Shown: positions 31,843 through 45,370 of the stretch, one piece after another | Layout: each line of letters opens with the position of its first letter | Numbering within the stretch: position 1 is the first letter of the stretch | Assembly: GCA_039566865.1 (NCBI GenBank) | Contig: CM076958.1 | Coordinates: 310,001-374,000 of the forward strand | Direction of reading: 5' to 3' | From: Aurelia coerulea | Taxonomy: Eukaryota; Cnidaria; Scyphozoa; Semaeostomeae; Ulmaridae | DNA length: 64,000 bases | The notes under the pieces: model-generated | What the model was told of the DNA's origin: nothing | Database searches by the model: none | What the model saw: the letters and a program-made list of their open reading frames with translations, nothing else | Made by a program: the position numbers and the translations under genes

Positions 31843-34800
31843 TACTTTTTGCCCAAAAATCAGTAATTTCAAAATGGGCCTATTTTTGCAAAAAAGCAAA
31901 GGCTATAGCCTTACTTTTTGCCCAAAAATCAGTAATTTCAAAATGGGCCTATTTTTGCAAAAAAGCAAAGGCTATAGCCTTACTCTTTGCCCAAAAATCA
32001 GTAATTTCAAAATGGGCCTATTTTTGCAAAAAAGCAAAGGCTATAGCCTTACTTTTTGCCCAAAAATCAGTAATTTCAAAATGGGCCTATTTTTGCAAGA
32101 AAGCAAAGGCTATAGCCTTACTTTTTGCCCAAAAATCAGTAATTTCAAAAGTGGCCTATTTTTGCAAAAAAGCAAAGGCTATAGCCTTACTTTTTGCCCA
32201 AAAATCAGTAATTTCAAAATGGGCCTATTTTTGCAAAAAAGCAAAGGCTATAGCCTTACTTTTTGCCCAAAAATCAGTAATTTCAAAATGGGCCTATTTT
32301 TGCAAAAAAAGCAAAGGCTATAGCCTTACTTTTTGCCCAAAAATCAGTAATTTGAAAATGGGCCTACTTTTGCAAAAATGCAAAGGCTATAGCCTTACTC
32401 TTTGCCCAAAAATCAGTAATTTCAAAATGGGCCTATTTTTGCAAAAAAGCAAAGGCTATAGCCTTACTTTTTGCCCAAAAATCAGTAATTTGAAAGTGGG
32501 CCTATTTTTGCAAAAAAGCAAAGGCTATACCCTTACTTTTTGCCCAAAAATCAGTAATTTCAAAATGGGCCTATTTTTTGCAAAAAAAGCAAAGGCTTTA
32601 GCCTTACTTTTTGCCCAAAAATCAGTAATTTCAAAATGGGCCTATTTTTGCAAAAAAGCAAAGGCTATAGCCTTACTTTTTGCCCAAAAATCAGTAATTT
32701 CAAAATGGGCCTATTTTTGCAAAAAAGCAAAGGCTATAGCCTTACTTTTTGCCCAAAAATCAGTAATTTCAAAATGGGCCTATTTTTGCAAGAAAGCAAA
32801 GGCTATAGCCTTACTTTTTGCCCAAAAATCAGTAATTTCAAAATGGGCCTATTTTTGCAATAAAAATCAAAGGCTATAGCCTTACTTTTTGCCCAAAAAT
32901 CAGTAATTTCAAATTGGGCCTATTTTTGCAGAATAGCAAAGGCTATAGCCTTACTTTTTGCCCAAAAATCAGTAATTTGAAAATGGGCCTATTTTTGCAA
33001 AAAAGCAAAGGCTATAGCCTTACTTTTTGCCCAAAAATCAGTAATTTCAAAATGGGCCTATTTTTGCAAAAAAGCAAAGGCTATAGCCTTACTTTTTGCC
33101 CAAAAATCAATAATTTCATAGTGGGCCTATTTTTGCAAAATGGCAAAGGCTATAGCCTTACTTTTTGCCCAAAAATCAGTAATTTCAAAATGGGCCTATT
33201 TTTGCAAAAAAGCAAAGGCTATAGCCTTACTTTTTGCCCAAAAATCAGTAATTTCAAAATGGGCCTATTTTTGCAAAAAAGCAAAGGCTATAGCCTTACT
33301 TTTTGCCCAAAAATCAGTAATTTCAAAATGGGCCTATTTTTGCAAAAAAAGCAAAGGCTATAGCCTTACTTTTTGCCCAAAAATCAGTAATTTGAAAATG
33401 GGCCTATTTTTGCAAAAATGCAAAGGCTATAGCCTTACTCTTTGCCCAAAAATCAGTAATTTCAAAATGGGCCTATTTTTGCAAAAAAGCAAAGGCTATA
33501 GCCTTACTTTTTGCCCAAAAATCAGTAATTTGAAAGTGGGCCTATTTTTGCAAAAAAGCAAAGGCTATACCCTTACTTTTTGCCCAAAAATCAGTAATTT
33601 CAAAATGGGCCTATTCTTTGCAAAAAAGCAAAGGCTCTAGCCTTATTTTTTGCCCAAAAATCAGTAATTTCAAAATGGGCCTATTTTTGCAAAAAAGCAA
33701 AGGCTACAGCCTTACTTTTTGCCCAAAAATCAGTAATTTCAAAATGGGCCTATTTTTGCAAAAAAGCAAATGCTATAGCCTTACTTTTTGCCCAAAAATC
33801 AGTAATTTCAAAATGGGCCTATTTTTGCAAGAAAGCAAAGGCTATAGCCTTACTTTTTGCCCAAAAATCAGTAATTTCAAAATGGGCCTATTTTTGCAAG
33901 AAATCAAAGGCTATAGCCTTACTTTTTGCCCAAAAATCAGTAATTTCAAATTGGGCCTATTTTTGCAGAATAGCAAAGGCTATAGCCTTACTTTTTGCCC
34001 AAAAATCAGTAATTTGAAAATGGGCCTATTTTTGCAAAAAAAGCAAAGGCTATAGCCTTACTTTTTGCCCAAAAATCAGTAATTTCAAAATGGGCCTATT
34101 TTTGCAAGAAATCAAAGGCTATAGCCTTACTTTTTGCCCAAAAATCAGTAATTTCAAATTGGGCCTATTTTTGCAGAATAGCAAAGGCTATAGCCTTACT
34201 TTTTGCCCAAAAATCAGTAATTTGAAAATGGGCCTATTTTTGCAAAAAAAGCAAAGGCTATAGCCTTACTTTTTGCCCAAAAATCAGTAATTTCAAAATG
34301 GGCCTATTTTTGCAAAAAAAGCAAAGGCTATAGCCTTACTTTTTGCCCAAAAATCAATAATTTCAAATGGGCCTATTTTTGCAGAATAGCAAAGGCTATA
34401 GCCTTACTTTTTGCCCAAAAATCAGTAATTTCAAAATGGGCCTATTTTTGCAAAAAAGCAAAGGCTATAGCCTTACTTTTTGCCCAAAAATCAGTAATTT
34501 CAAATTGGGCCTATTTTTGCAAAAAAGCAAAGGCTATAGCCTTACTTTTTGCCCAAAAATCAGTAATTTCAAAATGGGCCTATTTTTGCAAAAAAGCAAA
34601 GGCTATAGCCTTACTTTTTGCCCAAAAATCAGTAATTTTAAAATGGGCCTATTTTTGCAAAAAAGCAAAGGCTATAGCCTTACTTTTTGCCCAAAAATTG
34701 GTAATTTCAAAATGGGCCTATTTTTGCAAAAAAGCAAAGGCTATAGCCTTACTTTTTGCCCAAAAATCAGTAATTTCAAATTGGGCCTATTTTGAAAAAA

Positions 34801-37800
34801 GCAAAGGCTATAGCCTTACTTTTTGCCCAAAAATCAGTAATTTCAAATTGGGCCTATTTTTGCAAAAAAGCAAAGGCTATAGCCTTACTTTTTGCCCAAA
34901 AATCAGTAATTTCAAAATGGGCCTATTTTTGCAAAAAAGCAAAGGCTATAGCCTTACTTTTTGCCCAAAAATCAGTAATTTCAAAATGGGCCTATTTTTG
35001 CAAAAAAGCAAAGGCTATAGCCTTACTTTTTGCCCAAAAATCAGTAATTTCAAAATGGGCCTATTTTTGCAAATAGGCAAAGGCTATAGCCTTACTTTTT
35101 GCCCAAAAATCAGTAATTTCTAAATGGGCCTATTTTTGCAAAAAAGCAAAGGCTATAGCCTTACTTTTTGCCCAAAAATCAGTAATTTCAAAATGGGCCT
35201 ATTTTTGCAAAAAGCAAAGGCTATAGCCTTACTTTTTGCCCAAAAATCAGTAATTTCAAATTGGGCCTATTTTTGCAAAAAAGCAAAGGCTATAGCCTTA
35301 CTTTTTGCCCAAAAATCAGTAATTTCTAAATGGGCCTATTTTTGCAAAAAAGCAAAGGCTATAGCCTTACTTTTTGCCCAAAAATCAGTAATTTCAAAAT
35401 TGGCCTATTTTTGCAAAAAGCAAAGGCTATAGCCTTACTTTTTGCCCAAAAATCAGTAATTTCAAAATGGGCCTATTTTTGCAAAAAAAAAGGCTATAGC
35501 CTTACTTTTTGCCCAAAAATCAGTAATTTCAAATTGGGCCTATTTTGCAAAAAAGCAAAGGCTATAGCCTTACTTTTTGCCCAAAAATCAGTAATTTCAA
35601 AATGGGCCTATTTTTGCAAAAAAGCAAAGGCTATAGCCTTACTTTTTGCCCAAAAATCAGTAATTTCAAAATGGGCCTATTTTTGCAAAAAAGCAAAGGC
35701 TATAGCCTTACTTTTTGCCCAAAAATCAGTAATTTGAAAGTGGGCCTATTTTTGCAAAAAAGCAAAGGCTATAGCCTTACTTTTTGCCCAAAAATCAGTA
35801 ATTTCAAAATGGGCCTATTTTTGCAAAAAAGCAAAGGCTATAGCCTTACTTTTTGCCCAAAAATCAGTAATTTTAAAATGGGCCTATTTTTGCAAAAAAG
35901 CAAAGGCTATAGCCTTACTTTTTGCCCAAAAATTGGTAATTTCAAAATGGGCCTATTTTTGCAAAAAAGCAAAGGCTATAGCCTTACTTTTTGCCCAAAA
36001 ATCAGTAATTTCAAATTGGGCCTATTTTTGCAAAAAGCAAAGGCTATAGCCTTACTTTTTGCCCAAAAATCAGTAATTTCAAATTGGGCCTATTTTTGCA
36101 AAAAAGCAAAGGCTATAGCCTTACTTTTTGCCCAAAAATCAGTAATTTCAAAATGGGCCTATTTTTGCAAAAAAGCAAAGGCTATAGCCTTACTTTTTGC
36201 CCAAAAATCAGTAATTTCAAAATGGGCCTATTTTTGCAAAAAAGCAAAGGCTATAGCCTTACTTTTTGCCCAAAAATCATTGATTTCGAAATGGGCCTAT
36301 TTTTGCAAAAAAGTAAAGGCTATAGCCTTACTTTTTGCCCAAAAATCAGTAATTTCAAAATGGGCCTATTTTTGCAAAAAAAAAGGCTATAGCCTTACTT
36401 TTTGCCCAAAAATCAGTAATTTCAAATTGGGCCTATTTTGCAAAAAAGCAAAGGCTATAGCCTTACTTTTTGCCCAAAAATCAGTAATTTCTAAACGGGC
36501 CTATTTTTGCAAAAAAGCAAAGGCTATAGCCTTACTTTTTGCCCAAAAATCAGTAATTTCAAAATGGGCCTATTTTTGCAAAAAGCAAAGGCTATAGCCT
36601 TACTTTTTGCCCAAAAATCAGTAATTTCAAATTGGGCCTATTTTTGCAAAAAAGCAAAGGCTATAGCCTTACGTTTTGCCCAAAAATCAGTAATTTCAAA
36701 ACGGGCCTATTTTTGCAAAAAAGCAAAGGCTATAGTCTTACTTTTTGCCCAAAAATCAGTAATTTCAAAATGGGCCTATTTTTGCAAAAAAGCAAAGGCT
36801 ATAGTCTTACTTTTTGCCCAAAAATCAGTAATTTCAAAATGGGCCTATTTTTGCAAAAAAGCAAAGGCTATAGCCTTACTTTTTGCCCAAAAATCAGTAA
36901 TTTCAAAATGGGCCTATTTTTGCAAAAAAGCAAAGGCTATAGCCTTACTTTTTGCCCAAAAATCAGTAATTTTAAAATGGGCCTATTTTTGCAAAAAAGC
37001 AAAGGCTATAGCCTTACTTTTTGCCCAAAAATTGGTAATTTTAAAATGGGCCTATTTTTGCAAAAAAGCAAAGGCTATAGCCTTACTTTTTGCCCAAAAA
37101 TTGGTAATTTCAAAATGGGCCTATTTTTGCAAAAAAGCAAAGGCTATAGCCTTACTTTTTGCCCAAAAATCAGTAATTTTAAAATGGGCCTATTTTTGCA
37201 AAAAAGCAAAGGCTATAGCCTTACTTTTTGCCCAAAAATTGGTAATTTCAAAATGGGCCTATTTTTGCAAAAAAGCAAAGGCTATAGCCTTACTTTTTGC
37301 CCAAAAATCAGTCATTTCAAATTGGGCCTATTTTTGCAAAAAGCAAAGGCTATAGCCTTACTTTTTGCCCAAAAATCAGTAATTTCAAATTGGGCCTATT
37401 TTTGCAAAAAAGCAAAGGCTATAGCCTTACTTTTTGCCCAAAAATCAGTAATTTCAAAATGGGCCTATTTTTGCAAAAAAGCAAAGGCTATAGCCTTACT
37501 TTTTGCCCAAAAATCAGTAATTTCAAAATGGGCCTATTTTTGCAAAAAAGCAAAGGCTATAGCCTTACTTTTTGCCCAAAAATCGGTGATTTCAAAATGG
37601 GCCTATTTTTGCAAAAAAGCAAAGGCTGTAGCCTTACTTTTTGCCCAAAAATCAGTAATTTCAAAATGGGCCTATTTTTGCAAAAAAAAAAAGGCTATAG
37701 CCTTACTTTTTGCCCAAAAATCAGTAATTACAAAATGGGCCTATTTTGCAAAAAAGCAAAGGCTATAGCCTTACTTTTTGCCCAAAAATCAGTAATTTCT

Positions 37801-40800
37801 AAATGGGCCTATTTTTGCAAAAAAGCAAAGGCTATAGCCTTACTTTTTGCCCAAAAATCAGTAATTTCAAAATGGGCCTATTTTTGCAAAAAGCAAAGGC
37901 TATAGCCTTACTTTTTGCCAAAAAATCAGTAATTTCAAAGTGGGCCTATTTTTGCAAAAAAGCAAAGGCTATAGCCTTACTTTTTGCCCAAAAATCAGTA
38001 ATTTCAAAACTGGCCTATTTTTGCAAAAAAGCAAAGGCTATAGTCTTACTTTTTGCCCAAAAATCAGTAATTTCAAAATGGGCCTATTTTTGCAAAAAAG
38101 CAAAGGCTATAGTCTTACTTTTTGCCCAAAAATCAGTAATTTCAAAATGGGCCTATTTTTGCAAAAAAGCAAAGGCTATAGCCTTACTTTTTGCCCAAAA
38201 ATCAGTAATTTCAAAATGGGCCTATTTTTGCAAAAAAGCAAAGGCTATAGCCTTACTTTTTGCCCAAAAATCAGTAATTTTAAAATGGGCCTATTTTTGC
38301 AAAAAAGCAAAGGCTATAGCCTTACTTTTTGCCCAAAAATTGGTAATTTTAAAATGGGCCTATTTTTGCAAAAAATCAAAGGCATTAGCCTTACTTTTTG
38401 CCCAAAAATTGGTCTTTTCAAAATGGGCCTATTTTGCAAAAAACCTAAGGTTATAGCCTTACTTTTTGCCCAAAAATCAATAATTTCAAATGGGCCTATT
38501 TTTGCAGAATAGCAAAGGCTATAGCCTTACTTTTTGCCCAAAAATCAGTAATTTCAAATTGGGCCTATTTTTGCAAAAAAGCAAAGGCTATAGCCTTACT
38601 TTTTGCCCAAAAATCAGTAATTTCAAAATGGGCCTATTTTTGCAAAAAAGCAAAGGCTATAGCCTTACTTTTTGCCCAAAAATCAATAATTTCGAAATGG
38701 GCCTATTTTTGCAAAAAAGCAAAGGCTATAGCCTTACTTTTTGCCCAAAAATCAGTAATTTCAAAATGGGCCTATTTTTGCAAAAAAGCAAAGGCTATAG
38801 CCTTACTTTTTGCCCAAAAATCAGTCATTTCAAAATGGGCCTATTTTTGCAAAAAGCAAAGGCTATAGCCTTACTTTTTGCCCAAAAATCAGTAATTTCA
38901 AAATGGGCCTATTTTTGCAAAAAAGCAAAGGCTATAGCCTTACTTTTTGCCCAAAAATCAGTAATTTTAAAATGGGCCTATTTTTGCAAAAAAGCAAAGG
39001 CTATAGCCTTACTTTTTGCCCAAAAATCAGTAATTTCAAAATGGGCCTATTTTTGCAAAAAAGCAAAGGCTATAGCCTTACTTTTTGCCCAAAAATCAGT
39101 AATTTCAAATTGGGCCTATTTTTGCAAAAAAAAAGGCTATAGCCTTACTTTTTGCCCAAAAATCAGTAATTTCAAATTGGGCCTATTTTTGCAAAAAAGC
39201 AAAGGCTATAGCCTTACTTTTTGCCCAAAAATCAGTAATTTCAAAATGGGCCTATTTTTGCAAAAAAGCAAAGGCTATAGCCTTACTTTTTGCCCAAAAA
39301 TCAGTAATTTCAAAATGGGCCTATTTTTGCAAAAAGCAAAGGCTATAGCCTTACTTTTTGCCCAAAAATCAGTAATTTCAAATTGGGCCTATTTTTGCAA
39401 AAAAGCAAAGGCTATAGCCTTACTTTTTGCCCAAAAATCAGTAATTTCAAAATGGGCCTATTTTTGCAAAAAAGCAAAGGCTATAGCCTTACTTTTTGCC
39501 CAAAAATCAGTAATTTCAAAATGGGCCTATTTTTGCAAAAAAGCAAAGGCTATAGCCTTACTTTTTGCCCAAAAATCAGTAATTTCAAAATGGGCCTATT
39601 TTTGCAAAAAAGCAAAGGCTATAGCCTTACTTTTTGCCCAAAAATCAGTAATTTCAAAATGGGCCTATTTTTGCAAAAAAGCAAAGGCTATAGCCTTACT
39701 TTTTGCCCAAAAATCAGTAATTTTAAAATGGGCCTATTTTTGCAAAAAAGCAAAGGCTATAGCCTTACTTTTTGCCCAAAAATTGGTAATTTCAAAATGG
39801 GCCTATTTTTGCAAAAAAGCAAAGGCTATAGCCTTACTTTTTGCCCAAAAATTGGTAATTTCAAAATGGGCCTATTTTTGCAAAAAAGCAAAGGCTATAG
39901 CCTTACTTTTTGCCCAAAAATCAGTAATTTCAAAATGGGCCTATTTTTGCAAAAAAGCAAAGGCTATAGCCTTACTTTTTGCCCAAAAATCAGTCATTTC
40001 AAAATGGGCCTATTTTTGCAAAAAGCAAAGGCTATAGCCTTACTTTTTGCCCAAAAATCAGTAATTTCAAAATGGGCCTATTTTTGCAAAAAAGCAAAGG
40101 CTATAGCCTTACTTTTTGCCCAAAAATCAGTAATTTCAAAATGGGCCTATTTTTGCAAAAAAGCAAAGGCTATAGCCTTACTTTTTGCCCAAAAATCAGT
40201 AATTTCAAAATGGGCCTATTTTTGCAAAAAAGCAAAGGCTATAGCCTTACTTTTTGCTCAAAAATCAGTAATTTCAAAATAGGCCTATTTTTGCAAAAAA
40301 GCAAAGGCTATAGCCTTACTTTTTGCTCAAAAATCAGTAATTTCAAAATGGGCCTATTTTTGCAAAAAGCAAAGGCTATTGCCTAACTTTTTGCCCAAAA
40401 ATCAGTAATTTCAAAATGGGCCTATTTTTGCAAAAATGCAAAGGCTATAGCCTTACTTTTTGCCCAAAAATCAGTAATTTCAAAATGGGCCTATTTTTGC
40501 AAAAAAGCAAAGGCTATAGCCTTACTTTTTGCCCAAAAATCAGTGATTTTTAAATGGGCCTATTTTTGGAAAAAAGCAAAGGCTATAGCCTTACTTTTTG
40601 CCCAAAAATCAGTAATTTCAAAATGGGCCTATTTTTGCAAAAGGCAAAGGCTATTGCCTTACTTTTTGCCAAAAAATCAGTAATTTTCAAATGGGCCTAT
40701 TTTTGCAAAAAAAGCAAAGGCTATAGCCTTACTTTTTGCCTAAAAATCAGTAATTTCAAAATGGGCCGATTTTTGCAAAAAAGCAAAGGCTATAGCCTTA

Positions 40801-43800
40801 CTTTTTGCCCAAAAATCAGTAATTTCAAAATGGGCCTATTTTTGCAAAAAAGCAAAGGCTATAGCCTTACTTTTTGCCCAAAAATCAGTAATTTCAAAAT
40901 GGGCCTATTTTTGCAAAAAAGCAAAGGCTATAGCCTTACTTTTTGCCCAAAAATCAGTAATTTCAAATTGGGCCTATTTTTGCAAAAAAGCAAAGGCTAT
41001 AGACTTACGTTTTGCCCAAAAATCAGTAATTTCAAAATGGGCCTATTTTTGCAAAAAAGCAAAGGCTATAGTCTTACTTTTTGCCCAAAAATCAGTAATT
41101 TCAAAATGGGCCTATTTTTGCAAAAAAGCAAAGGCTATAGTCTTACTTTTTGCCCAAAAATCAGTAATTTCAAAATGGGCCTATTTTTGCAAAAAAGCAA
41201 AGGCTATAGCCTTACTTTTTGCCCAAAAATCAGTAATTTCAAAATGGGCCTATTTTTGCAAAAAAGCAAAGGCTATAGCCTTACTTTTTGCCCAAAAATC
41301 AGTAATTTTAAAATGGGCCTATTTTTGCAAAAAAGCAAAGGCTATAGCCTTACTTTTTGCCCAAAAATTGGTAATTTTCAAATGGGCCTATTTTTGCAAA
41401 AAAGCAAAGGCTATAGCCTTACTTTTTGCCCAAAAATTGGTAATTTCAAAATGGGCCTATTTTTGCAAAAAAGCAAAGGCTATAGCCTTACTTTTTGCCA
41501 AAAAATCAGTAATTTCAAAATGGGCCTATTTTTGCAAAAAAGCAAAGGCTATAGCCTTACTTTTTGCCCAAAAATCAGTCATTTCAAATTGTGCCTATTT
41601 TTGCAAAAAGCAAAGGCTATAGCCTTACTTTTTGCCCAAAAATCAGTAATTTCAAATTGGGCCTATTTTTGCAAAAAAGCAAAGGCTATAGCCTTACTTT
41701 TTGCCCAAAAATCAGTAATTTCAAAATAGGCCTATTTTTGCAAAAAAGCAAAGGCTATAGCCTTACTTTTTGCTCAAAAATCAGTAATTTCAAAATAGGC
41801 CTATTTTTGCAAAAAAGCAAAGGCTATAGCCTTACTTTTTGCTCAAAAATCAGTAATTTCAAAATGGGCCTATTTTTGCAAAAAGCAAAGGCTATTGCGC
41901 TAACTTTTTGCCCAAAAATCAGTAATTTCGAAATGGGCCTATTTTTGCAAAAAGGCAAAGGCTATAGCCTTACTTTTTGCCCAAAAATCAGTAATTTCAA
42001 AATGGGCCTATTTTTGCAAAAAAGCAAAGGCTATAGCCTTACTTTTTGCCCAAAAATCAGTGATTTCAAAATGGGCCTATTTTTGCAAAAAAGCAAAGGC
42101 TATAGCCTTACTTTTTGCCCAAAAATCAGTAATTTCAAAATGGGCCTATTTTTGCAAAAAAGCAAAGGCTATAGCCTTACTTTTTGCCCAAAAATCAGTA
42201 ATTTCAAATTGGGCCTATTTTTGCAAAAAAGCAAAGGCTATAGCCTTACTTTTTGCCCAAAAATCAGTAATTTCAAAATGGGCCTATTTTTGCAAAAAAG
42301 CAAAGGTAAGGCCTTACTTTTTGCCCAAAAATCAGTAATTCCAAAATGGGCCTATTTTTGCAAAAAAGCAAAGGCTATAGCCTTACTTTTTGCCCAAAAA
42401 TCAGTAATTTCAAAATGGGCCTATTTTTGCAAAAAAGCAAAGGCTATAGCCTTACTTTTTGCCCAAAAATCAGTAATTTCAAAATGGGCCTATTTTTGCA
42501 AAAAAGCAAAGGCTATAGCCTTACTTTTGCCCAAAAATCAGTAATTTCAAAATGGGCCTATTTTTGCAAAAAAGCAAAGGCTATAGCCTTACTTTTTGCC
42601 CAAAAATCAGTAATTTCAAAATGGGCCTATTTTTGCAAAAAAGCAAAGGCTATAGCCTTACTTTTTGCCCAAAAATCAGTAATTTCAAATTGGGCCTATT
42701 TTTGCAAAAAAGCAAAGGCTATAGCCTTACTTTTTGCCCAAAAATCAGTAATTTCTAAATGGGCCTATTTTTGCAAAAAAGCAAAGGCTATAGCCTTACT
42801 TTTTGCCCAAAAATCAGTAATTTCAAAATGGGCCTATTTTTGCAAAAAAGCAAAGGCTATAGCCTTACTTTTTGCCCAAAAATCAGTAATTTCAAATGGG
42901 CCTATTTTTGCAAAAAAGCAAAGGCTATAGCCTTACTTTTTGCCCAAAAATCAGTAATTTCAAAATGGGCCTATTTTTGCAAAAAAGCAAAGGCTATAGC
43001 CTTACTTTTTGCCCAAAAATCAGTAATTTCAAAATGGGCCTATTTTTGCAAAAAAGCAAAGGCTATAGCCTTACTTTTTGCCCAAAAATCAGTAATTTCA
43101 AAATGGGCCTATTTTTGCAAAAAAGCAAAGGCTATAGCCTTACTTTTTGCCCAAAAATCAGTAATTTCAAATTGGGCCTATTTTTGCAAAAAAGCAAAGG
43201 CTATAGCCTTACTTTTGCTCAAAAATCAGTAATTTCAAAATGGGCCTATTTTTTTTGCAAAAAAGCAAAGGCTATAGCCTTACTTTTTGCCCAAAAATCA
43301 GTAATTTCAAAATGGGCCTATTTTTGCAAAAAAGCAAAGGCTATAGCCTTACTTTTTGCCCAAAAATCAGTAATTTCAAAATGGGCCTATTTTTGCAAAA
43401 AAGCAAAGGCTATAGCCTTACTTTTTGCCCAAAAATCAGTAATTTCAAAATGGGCCTATTTTTGCAAAAAAGCAAAGGCTATAGCCTTACTTTTTGCCCA
43501 AAAATCAGTAATTTCAAAATGGGCCTATTTTTGCAAAAAAGCAAAGGCTATAGCCTTACTTTTTGCCCAAAAATTGGTAATTTCAAAATGGGCCTATTTT
43601 TGCAAAAAAGCAAAGGCTATAGCCTTACTTTTTGCCCAAAAATCAGTAATTTCAAAATGGGCCTATTTTTGCAAAAAAGCAAAGGCTATAGCCTTACTTT
43701 TTGCCCAAAAATCAGTAATTTCAAAATGGGCCTATTTTTGCAAAAAAGCAAAGGCTATAGCCTTACTTTTTGCCCAAAAATCAGTCATTTCAAATTGGGC

Positions 43801-44430
43801 CTATTTTTGCAAAAAAGCAAAGGCTATAGCCTTACTTTTTGCCCAAAAATCAGTAATTTCAAATTGGGCCTATTTTTGCAAAAAAGCAAAGGCTATAGCC
43901 TTACTTTTTGCCCAAAAATCAGTAATTTCAAAATGGGCCTATTTTTGCAAAAAAGCAAAGGCTATAGCCTTACTTTTTGCCCAAAAATCAGTGATTTCAA
44001 AATGGGCCTATTTTTGCAAGAAAATGCAAAAAAGCAAAGGCTATAGCCTTACTTTTTGCCCAAAAATCAGTAATTTCAAATGGGCCTATTTTTGCAAAAA
44101 AGCAAAGGCTATAGCCTTACTTTTTGCCCAAAAATCAGTAATTTCAAAATGGGCCTATTTTTGCAAAAAAGCAAAGGCTATAGCCTTACTTTTTGCCCAA
44201 AAATCAGTAATTTCAAAATGGGCCTATTTTTGCAAAAAAGCAAAGGCTATAGCCTTACTTTTTGCCCAAAAATCAGTAATTTGAAAATGGGCCTATTTTT
44301 GCAAAAAAGCAAAGGCTATAGCCTTACTTTTTGCCCCAAAATCAGTAATTTCAAAATGGGCCTTGCAATAAAGCAAAGGCTATAGCCTTACTTTTTGCCC
44401 AAAAATTGGTATTTTCAAAATCGGCCTATC
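31843..44430 (+). repeat. 69-bp satellite, main block (~182 units)
   Basis: The unit, in order, contains GCAAAGGCTATAGCCTTAC, TTTTTGCCCAAAAATCAGTA, ATTTCAAAATGGGCCTATT and TTTGCAAAAAA. AAGGCTATAGCCTT is a perfect 14-bp palindrome and TTTTTGCAAAAA a perfect 12-bp palindrome. Most units differ at only a few sites. Length changes fall mainly in the A-run. Variant units (TTGGTAATTT, TAGTCTTAC, CAGTCATTTC) recur in fixed order, showing copied blocks. Two + frames stay open because 69 = 3 x 23, and the resulting reading frames are not believed to be genes. Confidence 0.98.
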
Positions 44431-44700
44431 TTTGCCAAAAAGCAAAGGGTTGATTTTGAAAATACCGATTTATGGGCAAAAGTAAAGTTAACTGCTGCGG
44501 CCAAAAGTCCGCATTTTGAAAAGGGCGTAATTTGGCCTGAAAGGGAAAGCCTATAGACTTCTGGCTGTAAAAGGAGCCCTTTCGAAATGGTTTGATATTT
44601 GCTGTAAAAAGCTGAGCCTATTATTTTGGTAAGAAAGGAGCCATTTCGAAATGGAATTTTTGTCCTCAAAGGAAGGCCTATTTATGGGATATTGTTATTC
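44390..44700. repeat. Decayed and partly inverted right edge of the satellite
   Basis: TTTGCCCAAAAATTGGTATT at 44395 is followed by an inverted version (AATACCGATTTATGGGCAAA at 44461), making a hairpin of ~30-bp arms around 44400-44483. Further decayed units (GGCCTGAAAGGG, CCATTTCGAAATGG) run to ~44690. Confidence 0.75.
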
Positions 44701-45170
44701 ATAGGAATGAAATGAAACTCTTGTATAAAAAACAAAACAGTTTAAGCTGAGAACTTTGTTTTTATAGATAATAACTTCGTTTTTATGAACATTTTGTCGG
44801 TAAATCTACAACGATGATTACGAATTACAAACAAACGGAAATAAATTGCTTAACTTGAAAATGTAAATGACGGCTTTACAGCATTTTAAACCCTGAAATA
44901 AACTTGTCTCAAAGTGTTAATAGCAAGGTATCGCAAACAATTAAAAGCAGACGCAGGCATTTAATAAAAAAGTTAATCAAACAGAAGACCTTGCATGCTT
45001 CTTTTTTTCAACCAGTCTTCAAACTTGTACCGCTAATGTATTATGATAACTCAAATAATACGATTCCCGATGTCAAAATCCCTTTTTCAGTTATTGGCAA
45101 ATACCGTTCCAAACTGATTGTTCAATCCATGAAAATGAGCTTAAAATATATGTTTTTAATTGCACAAAGT
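44700..45170. other. Intergenic, nothing recognised
   Basis: AT-rich sequence between the satellite edge and the next transposon remnant. No gene seen on either strand. Confidence 0.4.
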
Positions 45171-45174
45171 ACTT

Positions 45175-45370
45175 TCAGGCAAACTTTACTTTGGGGAATA
45201 ATACTTTCAAGGATAATATTTCAGCTCGCAAAGCAGGAATACCAACGAATGAGGAATCCATGGTAAATTTACCTATTGCAGAACATTTTAAAATTGATAA
45301 ACCACTAATCAACGCTATATTCTCATCACTGCACCCAACCAAATCTGTATCTTTTTTCAGGGACACCCGG
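45175..45370. mobile_element. Right-end remnant of a mariner-type element
   Basis: Aligns with the right half of 47190-47623 (AATATTTCAGCTCGCAAAG versus TAATATCTCTGCTCTCAAAG; ACCAACGAATGAGG versus ACTAACAAACGAGG) and ends TTTTTTCAGGGACACCCGG, the family terminus. The left end was not found. Confidence 0.6.

Noticed and set aside
31758..44385. Reading frames of 100-515 codons in the satellite as repeat proteins
   Set aside because: They follow from a stop-free 69-bp period, overlap each other in two frames and shift at one-base A-run changes. No start context or flanking gene structure.
28680..44430. CRISPR-like array
   Set aside because: Head-to-tail units without unique spacers, in a eukaryotic context.
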